A stretch of DNA of 64,000 nt from Trissonchulus latispiculum (lineage: Eukaryota; Nematoda; Enoplea; Enoplida; Ironidae). Position 1 is the stretch's first letter, and each line of letters begins with the position of its first letter. Positions 57,195 to 64,000 of this stretch are shown here, one piece after another. Location of the stretch: positions 1 to 64,000 of the forward strand of contig JASAND010000480.1 in assembly GCA_030248195.1 (NCBI GenBank). Reading direction: 5' to 3'. The translations under genes were made by a program, and so were the position numbers. The notes beneath the pieces were generated by a model. That model saw only the letters and a list, made by a program, of their open reading frames with translations, had not been told where the DNA came from and ran no database searches.

Positions 57195-57956
57195 ACTAAA
57201 TTTTTAAACTTTTCGAAACAGTTTTGGTACGCTTTCGGCAAACTTAAGCAATCTGGGTTAGTTTCCTTATTTCAGCAACACATAACAATACACTATTATG
57301 CAAAGTAGTTGAGAAGCTTTAAATTAAAGTTTATTTTTAATTATTGTCAATTTTTAATAAATTTAACAGCATAGCAATCGAATAGCATCAGTAAAAATTT
57401 TGCGGGTATCTTGCGGATATCAGTTGACTGCGGGCAGCGGGCCGCGGGGCGGGGCGGGGCGGGTACCAGCTTGCGGGTAGCGGGGCGGGGCAGGTCGCCA
57501 AAATGGTACCCGCTTCCAACTCTGGGGTGACCACAGTGCAAGTTATGGCGGGTTAAAGCTAATTTCTCCAAAACTCAAATTTTCAAGCCGCGATTTTTAA
57601 TCGAAAATGTTTTATAGGCTAAATAATGTATATATATAATTGTAGCAAATTTGAACGAATTTCAACGACAGTTGCGCTTTTAAAGCCCAAAAATACACGA
57701 ACCCGAACCTTAAGAGGCAGACGTTTTGTCACTGAACTACGTACGTAATAAAGCAGCACAGAAGTATGAGTGCGCCGCAGGCGAAAGTTTTTGAAAATTT
57801 ATTAAAATTATGCTTAATTTTCACTCCAAATATGCATATAAACAGCTGAAAAAATTTTCTAGGGGGGGCCCGGAATGTCTAAGGAGGGGGTCCAAATCGC
57901 AAAGGGGGCCCGGCCCCCATCCTGGATCCGCCACTGCTTATGAGCAGGTTTATGCA

Positions 57957-57960
<4 letters not shown>

Positions 57961-58048
<88 letters not shown>
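57961..58048. repeat. (TA)n microsatellite
   Basis: About 44 uninterrupted TA units, directly after a CAGTGGCGGATCCAGG-family right end. Confidence 0.95.
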
Positions 58049-58051
<3 letters not shown>

Positions 58052-58667
58052 GACGGGGGTAATTTCCAACTTGGCGAAATATCGCGAAGTGACCAATTTT
58101 CGCCAAAATTGGCGAAAAGTCTTGTTTAATTGGCGACAATTCTTTGGCGAAAATCGCTAGTACTTTGCGATATTTTGCTGTTTTCGCCAATTTGGATATT
58201 ACGCCACCAGTCATGGATTTCATGAAATGTACTGTACTTGTATATACGTCGAAAAAGGAAAAGGAGCATTTTTAGCTGAAAAAAACTTGGGTGCAGTTTG
58301 GGTGGGGTCCCCTAGCCAAATCTGGACCTTCTACTCCCCCCAACCCAAACAGGTGTTACACCTATGGCCTCACTGGCATAGGTATATAGGTGTTGCTGGG
58401 CAATAATTAGGGGAGGGGGGGGTTCGGCTCGAGAGGGGAAGATCCCCAAAGATTGCCAAAAACCCACTAAATTTCCGATTTTTCGCCAGTCGCTTTTGTC
58501 CAAAAATTGGGGGGGGGGGTGACAAAATCTAAAAATCTTGGGGGGGAGTCGCCAAAGTTGTCGTTTTGGGGTGGGAGGTCGCCAAAATTTGTCCTTTGGT
58601 GGGGGGCCAAAACCCCAAACACACCTAAGCTCACAGGGGGCAAGCTGTAGCCTGGTATATACCCAAA

Positions 58668-59436
58668 GGTGTGCCTTGAGAGAACGTTGGGGGTGGGGGT
58701 AGCCGAAATTAGGGTGGGTAGGGTCCGGAAAAATTGAATTTGGGGGAGGGTGTTAAAAATGTTTCGTCAGAAAATTAAGAAAAAATTGCGATGTTCCTAC
58801 GCTTGTTAAAACCAAAAATTGGAAATATTGCAACCTATTTGGCCATTTTTTCGAAAAAATGAATTTTTTCCTAATTTTGAGTCTAAATTTTGAAAATTTT
58901 GTGGGTGGGGTCTGCCTCCAAAATTTCCAGGGTGGGGTGATTTCCATTTGGAGGATCCCCTCTACCCACCCGTCCCCCCGGTATATACACCCATAGGTGT
59001 ACCTGGGGGGGATGGGTGGGGGGACCCCTCCCCCCAAATGGAAAAGTGCCGACCCCACCCTCGAAAGTGTGGAGGCAGACCCCACCCCCAAATGGCCAAA
59101 TCCCAGACCCCACCCACCCAAATTTTCCAGACCCCACCCTCAAAATTTTGAAAATTTTGCCTCAAAATTAGTAAAAATTCGAATTTTTTGCCAAAAAATC
59201 CAAGTTTTTCGACTAAATGAGCAAAAATGAAGAAATATTGTTGATTTTTAGTTGGAAATAACGTTTTTTCAGCGAATTCGCGAATTTTTTCTAAATTTTT
59301 GACCAAAACATTTTTACCCCCCCCCTAAATTCGATTTTTCCGGACCCCACCCCACCTCAAACAGGCTGACCTCACCCACCCTAATTTCGGCTACCCCCTC
59401 CCCCAACGATTTCTCAAGGTATATACACCTATGTAT
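58668..59436. mobile_element. Two G-rich MITEs of the AGGTGTA family, inverted to each other
   Basis: Copy 1 runs from AGGTGTGCCTTGAGAGAACG to TATACACCCATAGG (about 58,668-58,994). Copy 2 runs from CATAGGTGTACCTGGGGG to TTTCTCAAGGTATATACACC (about 58,992-59,431) in opposite orientation. Both hold GTTGGGGG...GTAGCCGAAATTAGGGTGGG or its inverse. Confidence 0.75.
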
Positions 59437-59823
59437 ACACCTATGGGCAGGCGCGTGGCCGGGGGGGGGGGCGACGGGGGCATGCCCATTTACCCCCCTC
59501 CCCGAAATCGGAGGCCAAAGAAAAATTTTATAAACAAGTAAGAATGCGGGTAAATATTTCCAAAAAATTTTTGTAGAAGCACCGCTCAAGAAATTTTGGG
59601 GGGGAGGAGTGGAGTGAGGACTCGTGAAACAAAGCAGTAGAATTGAACATAGTCGAGCAGAAGCGCGAAATTAGCCAACAAACTGGTATTTTCAGAGTGC
59701 CTAAAGATTTTGTGAAAATGTTCAAAAATGTTCTTTTGATTTTTTTATTTAATTTGGAGCACATGCTATCATGCTTTATGACTCAATATTGCCTTTATTT
59801 TGGAAATAAAAACATATTAACTA

Positions 59824-61474
59824 TAAACATTAAAAACTACTGGACAGTTCCAGTAATTGTTACTGGTTCAAACCAGTAGTTTTACGCACATTTAAAAACT
59901 ACTGGACAGTTCCAGTAGTTGTTACTGGTTTAAACCAGTAGTTTTACGCACATTTAAAAACTAATGGACAGTTCCAGTAGTTGTTACTGGTTCAAACCAG
60001 TAGTTTTACGCACATTTAAAAACTACTGGACAGTTCCAGTAGTTGTTACTGGTTCAAACCAGTAGTTTTACGCACATTTAAAAACTACTGGACAGTTCCA
60101 GTAGTTGTTACTGGTTCAAACCAGTAGTTTTACGCACATTTAAAAACTACTGGACAGTTCCAGTAGTTGTTACTGGTTCAAACCAGTAGTTTTACGCACA
60201 TTTAAAAACTACTGGACAGTTCCAGTAGTTGTTACTGGTTCAAACCAGTAGTTTTACGCACATTTAAAAACTACTGGACAGTTCCAGTAGTTGTTACTGG
60301 TTCAAACCAGTAGTTTTACGCACATTTAAAAACTACTGGACAGTTCCAGTAGTTGTTACTGGTTCAAACCAGTAGTTTTACGCACATTTAAAAACTACTG
60401 GACAGTTTCAGTAGTTGTTACTGGTTCAAACCAGTAGTTTTACGCACATTTAAAAACTACTGGACAGTTCCAGTAGTTGTTACTGGTTCAAACCAGTAGT
60501 TTTACGCACATTTAAAAACTACTGGACAGTTCCAGTAGTTGTTACTGGTTCAAACCAGTAGTTTTACGCACATTTAAAAACTACTGGACAGTTCCAGTAG
60601 TTGTTACTGGTTCAAACCAGTAGTTTTACGCACATTTAAAAACTACTGGACAGTTCCAGTAGTTGTTACTGGTTCAAACCAGTAGTTTTGCGCACATTTA
60701 AAAACTACTGGACAGTTCCAGTAGTTGTTACTGGTTCAAACCAGTAGTTTTACGCACATTTAAAAACTACTGGACAGTTCCAGTAGTTGTTACTGGTTCA
60801 AACCAGTAGTTTTACGCACATTTAAAAACTACTGGACAGTTCCAGTAGTTGTTACTGGTTCAAACCAGTAGTTTTACGCACATTTAAAAACTACTGGACA
60901 GTTCCAGTAGTTGTTACTGGTTCAAACCAGTAGTTTTACGCACATTTAAAAACTACTGGACAGTTCCAGTAGTTGTTACTGGTTCAAACCAGTAGTTTTA
61001 CGCACATTTAAAAACTACTGGACAGTTCCAGTAGTTGTTACTGGTTCAAACCAGTAGTTTTGCGCACATTTAAAAACTACTGGACAGTTCCAGTAGTTGT
61101 TACTGGTTCAAACCAGTAGTTTTTGGGCACATTTAAAAACTACTGGACAGTTCCAGTAGTTGTTACTGGTTCAAACCAGTAGTTTTGGGGACATTTAATA
61201 ACTACTGGGCAGGTCCAGTAGTTATTACTGGTTCAAACCAGTAGTTTTGAGCACACTTGATAACTACTAGAAGGTTCCAGTAGTTGTTACTGGTCCCTCT
61301 AGTAGTTGTGTACTAATAATACTAGTAGACTTGTACTGGATCATTTCCAGTAGTTGCTACTAGCCAAATTATCCTAAGCTACTAGTTGAATTAGTATAAA
61401 AGTACTGGAACCATTAGTAGTTATCGTCTACTGGTCCAGTTCCAGTATAAACTACTGGTTCACTTTTAAGAGTG
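59824..61474. repeat. 62-bp tandem satellite of CTACTGG/CCAGTAG units
   Basis: About 22 copies of a 62-bp unit: ACTACTGGACAGTTCCAGTA, GTTGTTACTGGTTCAAACC, AGTAGTTTTACGCACATTTA. Central copies are almost identical, while copies after 61,180 diverge. It ends in CTACTGGTTCACTTTTAAGAGTG, the inverse of the transposon end at 36,955, so both satellites come from one DNA-transposon family. Confidence 0.95.
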
Positions 61475-61604
61475 CATGATAAATTTATATTCCACAAATT
61501 TTAATAACAATCTTACATTAATTCAGGAGCGTATTCGCTTTGTTAGAATTGCACAGTATCTGTTAATTGGAATTTCGTTGCGGTCGCAGGTGCCGTGAGG
61601 AGTC

Positions 61605-62220
61605 CTGGAGGCAGTTTCATAAAACAATTTTCCTACTCGACTCGACAGCTAGACTCTGCTAGTTGTCGAGTCGAGTCGCTAATGTGTTTCATAAAAGTTG
61701 TGCGGTCGAGTTTGTACTCGTACTGGATTTACGAGTCAAGTTGATGGTCGAGTGCGAGTCGATATAGTTGCTGCCTGCGAGTACCTGTTTCATAAAACTC
61801 TAGCTGCTGTTGCCAAACTCGTAACTAGCAGCCTTCTAGTTCTCTAGTCAATTTTGACTAGAGAACTCCCAGAGAAAATAGAATAACTTTTGCATCATTA
61901 AAGTTCTTATATTCAAATTTTTATGGCATGAAGAATGATCTGTTCTTGACTTTATGTTTAAATTTTAAATATTTTGTTTCGCGGAAAGAAAAGATACGAT
62001 TTTTTAAAGAATTATCCCTTTTTCACGCAAGCCCTGAACTAGCAGACTTATTGCTCGCACTAGCAATGCGAGTACTCCTAGCAGCAGCAGAATCTTAGCT
62101 AATTTGGTCGAGTTCTCAAAAAGTTTTATGAAACACTCATACTCGCATCTCGCACTAGCATTGCGAGTACTAGACGCTAGTACTAGCATGCAAGTCGATT
62201 TTTTATGAAACTGCCCCCTG
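61605..62220. mobile_element. DNA transposon with CTGGAGGCAGTTTCATAAAA ends
   Basis: The left end CTGGAGGCAGTTTCATAAAA and the inverse of the right end CAGGGGGCAGTTTCATAAAA are close. Internal TTTCATAAAA/TTTTATGAAA motifs and CGAGTCGAGT or GCGAGTACTAG units recur in both orientations, as in 28,366-28,976. No clear target duplication. Confidence 0.75.
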
Positions 62221-62329
62221 CATAAGCGCCCTACTGACATGCCTCAGATAGTTTTCTGTTGACGGTTTTGTCCTGTTCAAATGCTGATACCCTTGTGATT
62301 TTTCAGGCATCGAAACTGAGACTGACGGC

Positions 62330-62500
62330 CGTGCACCAAATGTGGTTAACCATTTGCTAACCATATGGTTATTTGCTAACAAAATGATTAACTAACCATT
62401 TGCTAACCATATAACCATATGATTAGCATCAACTTCCTTGCACCAAATGTGGTTAGCAAATGGGTAATCAACCACATGGTTAGCAAATGGTTAGCAGCAG
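62330..62500. repeat. Clustered direct and inverted repeats of TGGTTAGCAAATGG
   Basis: GCACCAAATGTGGTTA occurs at 62,333 and 62,450. CCATTTGCTAACCA and its inverse TGGTTAGCAAATGG occur several times, giving a local cruciform-prone cluster. Confidence 0.8.
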
Positions 62501-62872
62501 CTTGAGGCGGGGCTTTTCCCAACCAATCAGATTACGCCGCTGCATTCGTTTATCCAATCAACTACATTAAAATTTTAAAAGGCTACAATATTAAACGCAC
62601 TTTAATGCGTACCTATACCTATATAATTCCATCTTGTGCCTTATGTCTATACGGAATGGGGGTCTTTTCCAGATTACCCCCCCACCACTCAAAGTTCTTA
62701 AAACTCGACCAAATGAGCTGAAATTTGGTGTAGGTATGTTTTCGACCACGCCGAGTTAAAATATCGCAAAATTTTACGATTTCGCGAAATTCGAGTTTTT
62801 TTCGATTTCTAAGGGGGGACCAAGGGTAACCGAAAAATTTTTTGTCTTCGATTTTGCTGAAAAGTGGTATCG

Positions 62873-63075
62873 GCTTTATGGATTACTGACATTTTGTGTC
62901 GCGGCGTTATGGATTACTGCCTTTTGCTTTCACGGCGTTATGGATTACGGAGTTATGTGTTCGCGGCGTTATGGATTACTGGATTTTATGATTTCAGCTT
63001 TAAGGATTACTGCTTTTATTAGGGTTGAAGTCATGGATTACTAATTGAATGTCTCTTGGAGCCATGGATTACGTA
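62873..63075. repeat. Minisatellite with core TTATGGATTACTG
   Basis: Six to seven units about 33 bp apart, such as GGCGTTATGGATTACTGCC. The later units degrade to CATGGATTACG. Confidence 0.85.
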
Positions 63076-63084
63076 AAGAAGTAT

Positions 63085-63230
63085 AGGCTTAGGCTTAGAC
63101 TTGCCCTTCTTCTTATCCTTATGCATAGTCTTTACTAACCCTTTCTGTTTTTGGTTAACCTTTTCTTAATTCCCACACACTAACCTTATAAATTAAACCA
63201 TGGCTTAGGCTTAGGCTTAGGCTTAGCCTT
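63085..63230 (+). repeat. Interspersed TTAGGC units
   Basis: GGCTTAGGCTTAGGCTTAGG-type runs of 2 to 4 units at 63,088 and 63,203, separated by unrelated sequence. A further cluster is at 63,715-63,790. Confidence 0.8.
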
Positions 63231-63349
63231 CTTCTTATAGCTGTGTATATGCCTTATATATATTCAAGCTTATAGATCTGAAGCATAAGAAATTTAGGAG
63301 CACCTAGTATTGGAGAGAATAAAATTTTTTAGATAAAGTACAATAGCTT

Positions 63350-63590
63350 AGTGCCATGGTCAGTTGTGAAGTTAAATTCGGATGAATTGTTTAGTTGTGA
63401 AATTTAAATAGGCTTGTTTGTGGGGGTCAGTTGCGAAATTGAATATGGTTTACTTGTTAGGTGTGAAATTTAAATTGATTTGTTTTTCAGTTGTGAAATT
63501 GAATTTGGTTGAGTTGGTTAGTTGTGAACTATAATTGGTTTCTTTGTGGTGATCAGTTGTGAAATTTAATTTGGTTTGCTAACGATAGAA
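63350..63590. repeat. Minisatellite with core CAGTTGTGAAATT
   Basis: Six or more irregular units of about 35-45 bp: TCAGTTGTGAAATTGAATTT followed by GGTTT and spacers. Confidence 0.8.
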
Positions 63591-63714
63591 TAGTAGATGT
63601 AGGAGTTTTCGAGCTTGTGTGGAAAGTTGTTTAGTCGATAAATTGGAATTTACAATTATTAGACGAAGAAAAATCTTATCTTGACTGCATTGGGCATAAG
63701 CCTAAGTTAAAGGT

Positions 63715-63792
63715 GTGGCTTAGGCTTAGATTTAGGCTTAGGCTTAGGCTTAATCCCTAGCTTTAGCTTTGGCTTACTCTTAGGCTTAGGCC
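63715..63792 (+). repeat. TTAGGC-like units, second cluster
   Basis: GGCTTAGGCTTAGATTTAGG then three TTAGGC units, CTTTAGCTTTGGC variants and a final TTAGGCTTAGGCC. A degenerate hexamer array. Confidence 0.8.
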
Positions 63793-64000
63793 TGTGGTGG
63801 TGTACAACTTTCTTTCATTCTTTAATTTTTCTTAATTTCCTTTATGACGTTAATCTGAGCAGAGGTAACGGTAGTTAGCACACTAATGAAGTAAACGGAA
63901 GCTACAAAGGTAGCAGCGTCAGTATATTGATATAATTTGATGATGTTATGTAGAGACGAGAAATATATCGTTACCAAACTTAGTAATTGTACATTTTGAA

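Larger units (their letters stand above)
44519..57524. mobile_element. hAT-like element, itself carrying a 10.7-kb MULE
   Basis: The ends CAGAGTTGGAAGTGGG and CCGCTTCCAACTCTG are flanked by perfect 8-bp duplications GGGTGACC at 44,511-44,518 and 57,525-57,532. Without the MULE it is about 2.3 kb, close to its relative at 14,029-16,116. Both subterminal zones are GGGTACCCGCGG or GCGGGTAGC repeats. Continuity of the host repeat on both sides independently confirms one insertion. The element also carries the MITE at 56,892-57,194. Confidence 0.9.
43686..57714. mobile_element. Older dispersed element, split by a 13-kb insertion
   Basis: The left part 43,686-44,510 and right part 57,533-57,714 are colinear with the unsplit copy at 15,061-15,751. 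The split copy starts CTTTAAGGTGCTGGTTCGGG and ends CGAACCCGAACCTTAAG, an inverted pair, so the family probably has terminal inverted repeats. Everything from 44,519 to 57,524 was inserted later. Confidence 0.75.

Noticed and set aside
44519..57524. The PHD/USP gene as transposase of the surrounding hAT-like element
   Set aside because: The gene lies inside a separate element with its own 9-bp duplication and long TIRs, and it lacks hAT hallmarks such as a BED finger and the C-terminal dimerisation motif.

Overview
This window looks like nuclear DNA of a non-vertebrate animal. Genes are split by spliceosomal introns, host exons are sparse, and most of the sequence is layered transposable elements, foldback repeats, satellites and (TA)n tracts. 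I could not identify the species. Interspersed TTAGGC units near the right end match the nematode telomere unit, but they are too short and irregular to assign a group.

Host genes. From the left edge to about 7.5 kb, and probably to 12.8 kb, the minus strand carries the first half of a transmembrane adenylyl cyclase. The exons were reconstructed from splice sites and phase: an N-terminal cytosolic segment, a six-helix membrane cassette, the whole C1a catalytic domain with both metal-binding aspartates, and a C1b segment. The second membrane cassette and C2 must lie beyond position 1. At 35.26-35.44 kb on the plus strand is one exon resembling the RNase P/MRP subunit p30 (Rpp30), with a one-base frameshift in a C run. 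No other host gene was recognised.

Mobile DNA, left to right. Duplicated tRNA-derived SINEs lie in an adenylyl cyclase intron (5.3-6.1 kb), and foldback repeats at 10.2-11.2 kb. A 2.1-kb hAT-like element spans 14.03-16.12 kb, followed by a 5'-truncated LINE (17.1-18.4 kb). At 19.29-22.58 kb there is a four-deep nest of hAT-like elements; its innermost element sits inside a 28S rRNA fragment. Penelope-like retroelement debris with (TA)n tracts fills 29-34.5 kb. Two satellites built on CTACTGG/CCAGTAG lie at 37-38 kb and 59.8-61.5 kb.

The most notable object is at 45,000-55,687: a 10.7-kb Mutator-like (MULE) DNA transposon with a perfect 9-bp target duplication and inverted repeats of about 245 bp. 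It encodes an intron-containing protein that combines a DDE-type transposase core, a canonical PHD finger and a ubiquitin-specific-protease-like (USP, C19) domain. The gene has frame breaks, so this copy may be decaying. The MULE sits inside a hAT-like element (44,519-57,524, perfect 8-bp duplication), which itself splits an older dispersed repeat (about 43,686-57,714), giving a readable insertion chronology.

The right end (62.3-63.8 kb) is short tandem repeats and TTAGGC-like units with no recognised gene.
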